Shown: positions 9,365 through 16,552 of the stretch, in pieces | Layout of the letters: the number at the start of each line of letters is the position of its first letter | Position numbering within the stretch: the stretch's first letter is position 1 | From: Burkholderia sp. Leaf177 | GTDB taxonomy: Bacteria > Pseudomonadota > Gammaproteobacteria > Burkholderiales > Burkholderiaceae | Length of the DNA stretch: 64,000 nucleotides | NCBI RefSeq assembly: GCF_001424345.1 | Contig: NZ_LMPF01000026.1 | Location: 123,492-187,491 of the forward strand | Direction: 5' to 3' | Translations under genes and position numbers: made by a program | Notes under the pieces: model-generated | Seen by the model: the letters and a program-made list of their open reading frames with translations, nothing else | Databases searched by the model: none | Told to the model about the DNA's origin: nothing

Positions 9365-10435
9365 TTATTGCGCGGCGAGGCGTGCGACGTTTGCAATCAG
9401 GTTATCGACATCGTCGATAGTGGTCGCGAAAGACGTCACAAAGCGCACCACGCCCGGCTCCCATCGGTCGTGATAAAAGACGAATCCCGCTGCCAGCAGC
9501 CCTTGAATAACCGCTGCCGGCAAGCGGCAGAAAAGGATATTTGCTTGCGGAGCGCCGAAGATCTCGACGCCTTGCACATTCCGGATGCCGTCCTGAAGAC
9601 GCCTGGCCGTATCGTTTGCCTGGCGTGCATTGTGCAGCCATAAATCGTCTGTCAAATACGCATCCATCTGCGCGGAAAGAAAGCGCATCTTGGAGAACAG
9701 ATGGCCGGCGCGTTTGCGTCGATAACCCATTTCGGCGGCCAGCTTTTTATCGAATAAAACGATGGCTTCCGCGCACGGAACCCCGTTCTTCGTTGCCCCG
9801 AAAGAAAGCGCGTGCACGCCCGCTTTCCAGGTCATTTCAGCGGGCGTGCAACCGAGCGAAACGAGGGCGTTCGCAAAGCGCGAGCCATCCATGTGCAAGC
9901 CGATATTCGACGCGCGGCACAACTCGCCGATTTCGCGTATTTCATCGATGCTGTAGACGCTGCCCACTTCCGTAGCTTGCGTGATGCTGACGCACGATGG
10001 TTGCGTCACGTGAACGTCGCCCACCTTCACGTTCGCGGCGCGGCGCAATTTCGCGGGATCGATCTTCGCCGATGGTCCATCGACGGAAACGAGCTTTGCA
10101 CCGTTCGTATAGAACTCGGGCGCGCCGCATTCGTCGTTGTTGACGTGGCTCGACGGATGGCAGAAGACGCTGCCCCATGGCGGCGTCATGGCCGCGAGGC
10201 ACAACGCATTCGCGGTCGTGCCGGTGGGCACGAGGAACACGTCTACATCGCGCTCGAACAAATCGGTGAGCTTGCCTTCTACGCGCGCGGTGAGCGCGTC
10301 GCCGCCGTATGGCGCAGACTGGCCGTCGTTGCAGGCGACCATGGCCTCGATGACCTCCGGCGACGCTCCCGCAATGTTGTCACTGGAAAAGCCGAGCGCG
10401 GGTTTTTTGTGTGTCGATGCAGCTTGCGGATTCAC
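9365..10435 (-). CDS. PLP-dependent beta-eliminating lyase, low-specificity threonine aldolase-like
   Basis: This 356-residue fold-type I PLP enzyme would cleave L-threonine or allo-threonine to glycine and acetaldehyde, or act on a related beta-hydroxy amino acid. The Schiff-base lysine lies in SFGATKNG at Lys216. The substrate-loop signature SDNIAGASPEV is near the N terminus, and HMDGSRFANA is the typical aspartate-containing motif before the lysine. The start is GTG at 10435, preceded at good spacing by AAAGGA. The longer ATG frame would add 41 residues that do not look like the family. It is convergent with the AraC gene. Confidence 0.87.
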   Translation of the reverse strand: MNPQAASTHKKPALGFSSDNIAGASPEVIEAMVACNDGQSAPYGGDALTARVEGKLTDLFERDVDVFLVPTGTTANALCLAAMTPPWGSVFCHPSSHVNNDECGAPEFYTNGAKLVSVDGPSAKIDPAKLRRAANVKVGDVHVTQPSCVSITQATEVGSVYSIDEIREIGELCRASNIGLHMDGSRFANALVSLGCTPAEMTWKAGVHALSFGATKNGVPCAEAIVLFDKKLAAEMGYRRKRAGHLFSKMRFLSAQMDAYLTDDLWLHNARQANDTARRLQDGIRNVQGVEIFGAPQANILFCRLPAAVIQGLLAAGFVFYHDRWEPGVVRFVTSFATTIDDVDNLIANVARLAAQ

Positions 10436-10553
10436 GGGTTTGTCCTTTCTACGGCGGAATTTGCCGATGCAAACCGGTGAGCTTAGAGAAAAGCGCCAAG
10501 GCGCGCTTGTATAAAATTGATCGGCTGGGTAAAGGTCATTCGCCAGGCAGAAG

Positions 10554-10588
10554 GCCACCTAAAACGCCACTTAAAACGCCACCTAAAC
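10554..10588. repeat. Three near-identical 12-bp tandem units (GCCACYTAAAAC)
   Basis: Two 12-base units and an 11-base third unit of GCCAC(C/T)TAAAAC follow each other between the aldolase start and the end of the HxlR gene. The units differ at one position and the last lacks one A. The array lies about 15 bases beyond the HxlR stop codon and about 120 bases upstream of the aldolase start. It could be a binding-site array or a simple replication slippage product. Confidence 0.6.
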
Positions 10589-10602
10589 GCACCGTTGCCT
10601 GC

Positions 10603-11118
10603 TCAAGAATCCCCGCGCCGTGTCGCCGCCAAAAACGCCGCGCGCCGTTCTTCTCTTTCTGCGGCGAAGGCGGGGCTGATAGTTGCGTGGGTATCGTCGA
10701 AAGAGAAAGGCTTGCTGCCCGGCGACGGCCGCCAAGACGCATCGATCACCTTCTTGCTGCGCTTATGAACCAGGTTCACCGCCGGCTCCTGCTCGCCTTG
10801 AGGATCGTCCCACTTCATTTGCCACGCCCTCAGAAGAAGCAGGACCTCATCGAGGTCTTTTCCCTTGGCCGTTGCGTGATACTCATAACGCGGCGGACGC
10901 TCGTTATACAGGCGCCGTTCTATCACGCCATCTTTCTCAAGACGCTTCAGTCGCGTAGACAACAGGAACGACGACATGCCCGTTTGCGCCTGAATTTCCT
11001 CGAAGCGCCGCGAGCCCATGCTGAGCTCGCGAAGAATGAGCAGTGTCCACCGGTCACCCACCGCGCTCAGCGATCGCGCGATCGGGCAGACACTCTCACA
11101 AACATCGTCCCAGCTCAT
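10603..11118 (-). CDS. HxlR family winged-helix transcriptional regulator
   Basis: This is a 171-residue DNA-binding protein. The HxlR signature begins CPIARSLSAVGDRWTLLILR, and the wing follows with LSTRLKRLEKDGVIERR. The C-terminal 60 residues are basic and not conserved in the family. A TTG lies one codon before the ATG at 11118; I used the ATG. It starts 29 bases after the isochorismatase-like gene on the same strand, so both are probably on one transcript. HxlR proteins often repress or activate an adjacent enzyme gene in response to aldehydes, quinones or disulfide stress. Control of its own operon is a reasonable inference. Confidence 0.88.
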   Translation of the reverse strand: MSWDDVCESVCPIARSLSAVGDRWTLLILRELSMGSRRFEEIQAQTGMSSFLLSTRLKRLEKDGVIERRLYNERPPRYEYHATAKGKDLDEVLLLLRAWQMKWDDPQGEQEPAVNLVHKRSKKVIDASWRPSPGSKPFSFDDTHATISPAFAAEREERRAAFLAATRRGDS

Positions 11119-11147
11119 CAATGCACTCCGTCAAACGATAAATCCGC

Positions 11148-11777
11148 TCACGCAACGTTCACCGGCAGTTTCGAAAGCAACTCTTCGGTCGTCAGAATAG
11201 CGTGCGCGAACATGGGCCCGTTGGTCTCCGCCGCGATCATTCCGGCATGGCTGAACGCGGCGGTTGCGTCTTTCACAAGCGTCACATGATAGCCCAGCTC
11301 CATGCCGAAACGCCCCGTGGATTCAATGCAACTGTTCGCAATCAATCCAACCAGAATGATCTTTTGAATTCCGTGCTGCTTGAGTTGCAGATCGAGATCA
11401 GTGTTTGCAAAACCGCTTTGTGCCCAGTGTTCCTTGACGATCACATCGCCTGGCTGCGGGCCGAATTCAGGATTGAACTCGCCGCCCCAGCTGCCCGCCT
11501 CGAACGCTTTGGTCGGAAGCCCTGCTTGCTGGAACATGTTGATGTGCTGCCAATGATCGAAGTCATCCGGATGCGACCGGTGATGCGGAACGATAAAAAC
11601 CTGTATGCCCGCTGCACGCACGGTGGGGATGATCTGGCGGAGGTTATCGAACATGTGCGATGCGTCGGCAGTCTCCTTGATTGCATTGAAGAGCTTGCCG
11701 CCCTCGCTCATGAAGTCGTTATACGGATCGACGATCAAGAGCGCGGTGTTGTGTTGCTCATAATTCGATGCAGACAT
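11148..11777 (-). CDS. Isochorismatase-like cysteine hydrolase
   Basis: This protein of 209 residues belongs to the cysteine hydrolase (isochorismatase/nicotinamidase) superfamily. The catalytic triad is visible as Asp17 in LLIVDPYND, Lys115 in VIVKEHW and Cys150 in ANSCIES. The ATG at 11777 has GGAG at ideal spacing and removes a 25-residue extension without family similarity. It precedes the HxlR gene by 29 bases and probably forms an operon with it. Substrates in this family are small amides, ureas, N-carbamoyl compounds or enol ethers, and sequence alone does not choose between them. Confidence 0.85.
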   Translation of the reverse strand: MSASNYEQHNTALLIVDPYNDFMSEGGKLFNAIKETADASHMFDNLRQIIPTVRAAGIQVFIVPHHRSHPDDFDHWQHINMFQQAGLPTKAFEAGSWGGEFNPEFGPQPGDVIVKEHWAQSGFANTDLDLQLKQHGIQKIILVGLIANSCIESTGRFGMELGYHVTLVKDATAAFSHAGMIAAETNGPMFAHAILTTEELLSKLPVNVA

Positions 11778-11853
11778 GGTGGCTCCAGGAAAAAGGTGAA
11801 CGGGGTGATTCCAGCGGCAGTGATCGCATGTTACTTCAAAAAATAAAGGCACA

Positions 11854-11902
11854 ATAAAAAATAAGCCGTGTCACGGGCGTCGCGTTTCGCCCGTGACACG
11901 GC
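11854..11902 (-). terminator. Rho-independent terminator of the ECF-DUF1800-DUF1501 operon
   Basis: A perfect 15-bp inverted repeat (GCCGTGTCACGGGCG at 11865-11879 and its complement at 11888-11902) has an 8-base loop. Read on the minus strand, the hairpin is followed by TTATTTTTTATT. It lies about 50 bases past the stop codon of the DUF1501 gene. Confidence 0.9.
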
Positions 11903-11950
11903 CTTAAATGTTCTTTAAGAGCTTAAGAAGCTTAAGACGGCTTCAGGAAA

Positions 11951-13099
11951 TCAGGTTCGAAGCAGCCTCGTCGACATTGGGTTCGCGGCTTTCTGATTGA
12001 AGAGAGTCGCCCGAACGCGAGCGGGATCGAGACCGAACGTCTCGCCAGCGGCTGCTGCAATCAACGAATCGAGTCCAAGCGTCGGCCGTACATCGCGTCC
12101 CTGATAGAGCGCGGAAGGCGCGAGCCCAGGCCAGTCCGCGAGAATGCGGCCGCCTTGCACGGCGCCGCCCAACAACATTGCCGCCGATGCCGTCCCGTGA
12201 TCAGTCCCGCCCGTGCCGTTCGCCGCGGCCATGCGCCCGAACTCGGTCGCGACCAGCACGGTTGTGTTCGCCCAATGTTCGCCGAGCCCGTCGCGCATGG
12301 CTGCCATCATTGTGTCGAGCGCCTTGAGTTGCGCGCCGAGCCGCTGGTTTTGCGCCGTGTGCGTGTCCCATCCGCCGGTTTCGATCATCGCAATACGCGG
12401 TCCGTCCGCGCGCCCCAGGAAGCTCGCTGCAAGCTTGCCGAGACTTGCAGGGTCCTGGCGCGCGCCGGCATCGGCGGCGAGACCGCGTGCGTCCATAGCG
12501 GAAGTCCATAGCGCGTGAAGCTGGGCATCGCCGGAATAAAGCTGCGTGACGCGTACGAGCAGATCGTCGGGCGCTTGCGGAAGACCGGACGGCGCATAGG
12601 ACGTCACGTCGGCGCGCCCGCGCAATGCGAGCGGCACCGTGGGCGCGAGCGCGATGGCGTTGGCCTTCGACGCAGGCAGCATGGAAACCAGCCGGTTCAG
12701 CCATCCGTCTTTCATCTGGTACGGCGTGGTCCCGCCTGTCTCAAGCACGTTCTGGCCGTCGAAGTGCGAGCGGTCTCTATACGGCGATGCAACCGCGTGC
12801 ACGAACATCGCCTGCTGCGCTGCGTACATCTTCGCAGTTTCAACCAGCGATGGATGCAGCGCGAACGTGCCGTCGAGTTTCGTGGCGGATGCCGGGTCGA
12901 TTGCGAGCGCGCCGCGCAACTTCGCGTAAGCGGGATCGGCATAAGGCACGACAATGTTCAGTCCGTCGGCAGCGCCACGCTGGATCACGAACACAAAACG
13001 CCGGTCCGATTCCACCGATGCAAACGCCATGCGCGACCCAACCAGCATGGCGCCTACGCCCGCACCGGCGCACCACAAGAAATTCCGACGCGTGATCAT
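11951..13099 (-). CDS. DUF1501 protein with twin-arginine signal
   Basis: This 382-residue protein starts with the Tat-type leader MITRRNFLWCAGAGVGAM and a cleavage-like site after MAFA, so it should be exported folded. The DUF1501 body shows the alkaline-phosphatase-like fragments SHFDGQNVLE, METGGWDTH-like IETGGWDTH, LVATEFGRM and GGTDHGTASAAMLLGG. These suggest a metal-binding hydrolase fold, but no reaction is established for the family. I used the ATG at 13099, where the Tat signal begins, not the longer frame. It follows the DUF1800 gene by 4 bases, and DUF1501/DUF1800 pairs recur in bacteria. It is the last gene of the ECF operon. Confidence 0.85.
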   Translation of the reverse strand: MITRRNFLWCAGAGVGAMLVGSRMAFASVESDRRFVFVIQRGAADGLNIVVPYADPAYAKLRGALAIDPASATKLDGTFALHPSLVETAKMYAAQQAMFVHAVASPYRDRSHFDGQNVLETGGTTPYQMKDGWLNRLVSMLPASKANAIALAPTVPLALRGRADVTSYAPSGLPQAPDDLLVRVTQLYSGDAQLHALWTSAMDARGLAADAGARQDPASLGKLAASFLGRADGPRIAMIETGGWDTHTAQNQRLGAQLKALDTMMAAMRDGLGEHWANTTVLVATEFGRMAAANGTGGTDHGTASAAMLLGGAVQGGRILADWPGLAPSALYQGRDVRPTLGLDSLIAAAAGETFGLDPARVRATLFNQKAANPMSTRLLRT

Positions 13100-13103
13100 G
13101 GCG

Positions 13104-14507
13104 TCATCTCCTTTGAAAATCGGGGGAAACAAGCAGAAGCGCAAGCGCGGTCGGTGCGCTCTCGGCGCGAGATAGTTCGGATGCCGTAGCATCGCTCAGC
13201 GATCCTGCAAGCAGCTGGTTGCCGAGCGTGCGGGCGTCGAGCGTATCGCCCACGCGCGCTGCGAGACGCTGCGCTATCTCCACGCGGCGCACGAGCGCAT
13301 CGGGCGCGGCCCAGCTCGCGGCGATATCGTCGTAACCGGCGGGAGAACCCGGGCGCCATACCGGCTGGCCAAGCTGCGTGAGCAAGGGCGCGATCTGCAT
13401 GTTGCCTGGATTGTCATGACCGAGACCTCGCATTGCCGACACGGTCCAGTCCCATGGCGTCTTGAACTTGGCATCGACGGGCGCCCACGCTTCCGGCGAA
13501 TCGATCAGCACCTGATACACGCTCGGAAGGTCACCGTTCGTTGCGCTGAATACGCCGGCGAGCCGTTCTACGAGCGATTGCGGCGGGTTATCGGCGACAA
13601 AATGCCGAGCGAGTTTTCCGGCGATATGCTGCGCCGTCGCCGGCGACGCGGCCAGATCGTGCAGCACGGCAAGCGCCTGTTGCTCGCCGGGTTGATCGTA
13701 TTGGCGGCCCATGATCGTGCGCGTTCCCGGCTCGTGCTGCGGCGCGCGAAATACGAATTGTCCGGGCGCGGCGTCGTTGCGGCGCGCACCGCCGCCCATT
13801 CCGCCCATCCCTCCAATACTCCAGCCCGTCAACGCCCGCGCGAATTCCGTCACATCGTCCTGCGCGTACCCGCTGCGCACGCCGAGCGTGTGCAGTTCCA
13901 TGATCTCGCGCGCGAGGTTCTCGTTGAGGCCGGGTTTGTTCTCCGGATGACGCGCGGCGGCGCGCTCGGCAGCAGGACTGTCGGGACCCACCGAGCGCGC
14001 CTGGTCCAGAAAAATCTGCATGGCCGGATGACGTTCGGCGGCGACCAGCATGTCCTCGAAGCGGCCCAGCACATGCGGACGGATGGCTTCGGTTTCGAAT
14101 GACCCGGCGAGCATGGCAACGGCGGGTTTCTCCACCGATACCGCAAAGTGGTTCGCCCAGAACGCCACCAGCCGTTCCACGAACGGTGCCTGCGTCTGCA
14201 ACGCGCTCGTGAAGCGTGCGTTGACGGCGGCGCGATACGTATCGCGCAGTTTCTCGTTGTAGGTTTTGCGCACGCCCTTTTTATCGTCGGCGCCGGTTGC
14301 GCGGATCGCGCTCTGACGCTCGGCGAAATCCGCGGCGAGCACGCTGCTCGATGGCTGATTTGCAAGCGCGGGCGGCACCGGCTGATATGTCGCGCCGGTG
14401 AGCTGCGCCGCGAGCCATTGTTTCGGATCGGCGGGCGCCGTTTCGCCTGCACGGGCGCCGAGTCCGAAGCGATTCATCGCGATCGCAGCGGGTGTGACGT
14501 CTGTCAT
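13104..14507 (-). CDS. DUF1800 family protein
   Basis: This is a 467-residue member of DUF1800, identified by the N-terminal AAIAMNRFGLGARAGE motif and the central ARHPENKPGLNENLAREIMELHTLGV region, plus the LTGWSIGG motif. It has no evident Sec or Tat signal. Family members are large helical proteins of unknown biochemical function, almost always encoded beside a DUF1501 gene. A physical partnership with the exported DUF1501 protein is inferred from that linkage. It lies 63 bases after the CpxP-like gene and 4 bases before DUF1501, within the ECF sigma operon. Confidence 0.82.
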   Translation of the reverse strand: MTDVTPAAIAMNRFGLGARAGETAPADPKQWLAAQLTGATYQPVPPALANQPSSSVLAADFAERQSAIRATGADDKKGVRKTYNEKLRDTYRAAVNARFTSALQTQAPFVERLVAFWANHFAVSVEKPAVAMLAGSFETEAIRPHVLGRFEDMLVAAERHPAMQIFLDQARSVGPDSPAAERAAARHPENKPGLNENLAREIMELHTLGVRSGYAQDDVTEFARALTGWSIGGMGGMGGGARRNDAAPGQFVFRAPQHEPGTRTIMGRQYDQPGEQQALAVLHDLAASPATAQHIAGKLARHFVADNPPQSLVERLAGVFSATNGDLPSVYQVLIDSPEAWAPVDAKFKTPWDWTVSAMRGLGHDNPGNMQIAPLLTQLGQPVWRPGSPAGYDDIAASWAAPDALVRRVEIAQRLAARVGDTLDARTLGNQLLAGSLSDATASELSRAESAPTALALLLVSPDFQRR

Positions 14508-14570
14508 GGGATCCCCAGAATAGGAATTTTCATGTTGCTTGAACGCTGCGATACGCGTGAATCCGTCGCA

Positions 14571-15056
14571 TTATTTTTTCGGCGCGGGACCCACGTGCAG
14601 CGGTCCATGACGCTGCAATGCATCGACGAGTTTCAGCCGTTCGTCGGCGGTAAGCGTTGCAGCGAAATCAGCCACGGTGCGTTCCACGCGCGCACGCACG
14701 GCCATGTCGGCGTCACGCGTGCGGGCGAGGGCGGCATCGAGCGTGGCGCGATCGAACTGCGGCGATTGCAGCGCCTGCACAATGTCGATCCGGCCCGATC
14801 GTGCGTCGAGAATCAGCGGCAGGCTTTCGCGGCGCGTTTGCTTGAGCGCGTCGCGTAGCTGATCGCGGCGTTCCTGAGGCAATTCGGCGGCGGCGAAACG
14901 CAGGCCGCGCTGCTGCGCGATTGCATCGGCTTTCTGCTTTTCCATCCACCGATACGTGCCGCCGCCGATCGTGCCGAGCAAGAAAATATTGAGCACCGCC
15001 GATACGATAAACAGCGTCTTGAGCTTGGTCTTGGGTTTGGTATCCGGCATGGTCAT
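14571..15056 (-). CDS. Membrane-anchored CpxP/Spy-like periplasmic sensor (metal-resistance type)
   Basis: This protein has 161 residues. An uncleaved N-terminal helix (about 13-32, LFIVSAVLNIFLLGTIGGG) anchors a charged all-helical domain in the periplasm. Its pattern of LPQERRDQLRDALKQ and LTADERLKLVDAL matches the LTxxQ-like repeats of the heavy-metal-resistance/CpxP family. The start overlaps the anti-sigma stop as ATGA, so the two are translationally coupled. In this position it may sense envelope stress or metals and modulate the anti-sigma factor. That role is inference. Confidence 0.78.
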   Translation of the reverse strand: MTMPDTKPKTKLKTLFIVSAVLNIFLLGTIGGGTYRWMEKQKADAIAQQRGLRFAAAELPQERRDQLRDALKQTRRESLPLILDARSGRIDIVQALQSPQFDRATLDAALARTRDADMAVRARVERTVADFAATLTADERLKLVDALQRHGPLHVGPAPKK

Positions 15057-15493
15057 TGATCGCTCCAGTCGGACGTGTTGCTGCTGAAAACGGTGCTTTC
15101 ACCGGTTTGATCGAAGAAACTGGGCTGACCGGCCGAGCCCGAGAAAGAAGTAGTCAGCGAAATGACCAGGACGCCAGCGGCAATTCCTGCCACGCCCGCG
15201 CCGACAAAACCCACGCCTGAAAGCCACCAGTTCGGTTTTTTCCACGCCGGTTTTATCGCTGAAGATCCTTCCGGCGACGATTCCACGATGCGCCGTATCA
15301 GATCGTTTCTCGGCGCGGCAACGCCATGCGCGGATAACAACATATCGAGCGAACTGGCGTCGGCGAGTGCGGCCAGCGATTCCGGATCGCGTTGCGCGAT
15401 CAGCGCCTGCGCTGCGGCGCGTTCGGCTTCCGGCCAATGCTCGGGCATTGCGCCGTAGACCTCGGTGAGGCGGCGAAAACGTTCGGGGGTCAT
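15053..15493 (-). CDS. Anti-sigma factor (single-pass membrane protein)
   Basis: This 146-residue protein follows the ECF sigma gene with a 4-base ATGA overlap. The cytoplasmic N-terminal half (RFRRLTEVYGAMPEHWPEAE) is typical of Burkholderia anti-sigma proteins. A single transmembrane helix spans about 90-111 (VGFVGAGVAGIAAGVLVISL), followed by a short Ser/Thr-rich periplasmic tail. There is no zinc-binding HxxxCxxC motif, so it is not a ZAS-type redox anti-sigma factor. It should hold the sigma factor inactive until an envelope signal arrives. The assignment rests on gene order and topology more than on sequence. Confidence 0.72.
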   Translation of the reverse strand: MTPERFRRLTEVYGAMPEHWPEAERAAAQALIAQRDPESLAALADASSLDMLLSAHGVAAPRNDLIRRIVESSPEGSSAIKPAWKKPNWWLSGVGFVGAGVAGIAAGVLVISLTTSFSGSAGQPSFFDQTGESTVFSSNTSDWSDQ

Positions 15494-16074
15494 CGGCGTT
15501 CCTTTCCAGATACGTGCATGCCGCGGTCGTTGCGCTCGGCGGCAAGATGGCCGCGCAAGCTGCGGCGCGCTCGCGCGAGCAGGCTTTCCAGCGCGTCGAC
15601 GCTGATGCCCATCACGGCAGCGGCTTCAATATTCGATAATTCCTGGTAGTACTGCAGCACCAATGCTTCGCGCTGGCGCGCCGGCAGCGCGGCGAGCGCT
15701 ACGGCGACGCGCTCGCCGCGGGCGGTATCGTCGAGTTGATCTTCCGGCAGCGGCGCATGATCGGCGGGCTCCGGCATGTCATCGCCCAGCGGCTCTTCAT
15801 GGCGGCGGCGCAAGCGGTCATAACAAAGATTCAGCGCCACGCGATGCAACCACGTATCGAAGCGCGCATTCCCGCGCTGCCAGCTCGACGCCTGCTTCCA
15901 GATGCGGATGAACACCTCCTGCGCCACGTCGCTCGCCTCGTCACGGTCGCCCAGCATGCGGGTTGCGAGCGCGAGCAGGCGCGGCAGCTTGCGCGCGACC
16001 ATCTCGCGAACTGCGCCGGGTTCCTCGTCGTCTATGCGGGCCAAGAGGCGCGCGTCCGGATCTTCTTCGTTCAA
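15490..16074 (-). CDS. ECF (extracytoplasmic function) RNA polymerase sigma factor
   Basis: This sigma-70 family factor has regions 2 and 4 only. Region 2 includes ATRMLGDRDEASDVAQEVFI and the WxxxNARFDTWLHRVALN-like segment. Region 4 includes LPARQREALVLQYYQELS and the recognition helix IEAAAVMGISVDALESLLAR. I propose the TTG at 16074 (LNEEDPDAR), giving 194 residues, the usual ECF length. An ATG 34 codons further upstream would add a non-conserved tail. It heads a five-gene operon that ends at a strong terminator near 11.9 kb. ECF factors usually drive their own operon, but I could not confirm a promoter motif. Confidence 0.85.
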   Translation of the reverse strand: MNEEDPDARLLARIDDEEPGAVREMVARKLPRLLALATRMLGDRDEASDVAQEVFIRIWKQASSWQRGNARFDTWLHRVALNLCYDRLRRRHEEPLGDDMPEPADHAPLPEDQLDDTARGERVAVALAALPARQREALVLQYYQELSNIEAAAVMGISVDALESLLARARRSLRGHLAAERNDRGMHVSGKERR

Positions 16075-16245
16075 TGTGCTGAATCTCGCCCTACATGTTG
16101 GACAGCCGGCGCTCGTCAGCGAGCCTGGCGCACTGCGTACGTTGATGTCTTTTCGAATCGTTAAACGTCCGCGCATCGAAAATCCGTCGCGTAATTTTAA
16201 ATTTTTCACGGACTGGACGACCCGGCCGAAAGTTCGTCGCGGGTG

Positions 16246-16275
16246 TTGGCAAGGATCGCATACGCCTGATAAAAT
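16246..16275 (+). promoter_or_regulatory. Sigma-70-like promoter of the ABC exporter transcript
   Basis: TTGGCA at 16246-16251 and TAAAAT at 16270-16275 are separated by 18 bases, a near-consensus pair. It would start transcription near 16282 and leave a leader of about 270 bases before the exporter gene. Confidence 0.55.
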
Positions 16276-16341
16276 CGGGACTCAGTTGGACCCTCGAGTT
16301 CAATCCTTCATCGCAGTTCATCTCTCAAAGGGAGGCACCAT

Positions 16342-16404
16342 ATGTACCCAATGGCTATCGCTCTCCCTTGCGCTGTCTTTTCCCCGACGCCGCGACATCA
16401 CTGA
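16342..16404 (+). CDS. Possible 20-residue leader peptide upstream of the ABC exporter
   Basis: ATG 16342 is preceded by AAAGGGAGG at good spacing, one of the strongest Shine-Dalgarno sequences in the window. The frame runs 20 codons (MYPMAIALPCAVFSPTPRHH) to TGA. It contains four prolines and ends with two histidines. A GC hairpin lies about 60 bases downstream, ahead of the exporter. This layout resembles leader peptides whose ribosome stalling controls a downstream gene. I have no homologue in mind, and a chance frame cannot be excluded. Confidence 0.4.
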   Translation: MYPMAIALPCAVFSPTPRHH

Positions 16405-16552
16405 GTCGCCGTCCGCGCAGGCACTCAAGCCCGCGCCAATTCCAGACAGTTCTTGACTAGTGCGCCTTTCGCTTCAGGCGCGCTCTGGCTGTCGCTCTAT
16501 TTTCATTTTGACTGGATAGCTTCGCGGCGTTTCGCGCCTCGAGCTGTGGCAA

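Larger units (their letters stand above)
16075..16552. other. Divergent regulatory region between the ECF operon and the ABC exporter
   Basis: These 478 bases hold no long gene. The left part must contain the ECF operon promoter. The right part contains a sigma-70-like promoter (16246-16275), a 20-codon open frame with a strong Shine-Dalgarno (16342-16404), and a GC hairpin with 6-bp arms GCGCCT/AGGCGC (16462-16467 and 16476-16481) before the ABC gene. Confidence 0.6.

Noticed and set aside
8338..9396. Long minus-strand open frame of 352 codons over the AraC gene
   Set aside because: It is rich in Arg, His and Ala, has no family motif, and is the antisense shadow of a well-recognised AraC regulator.
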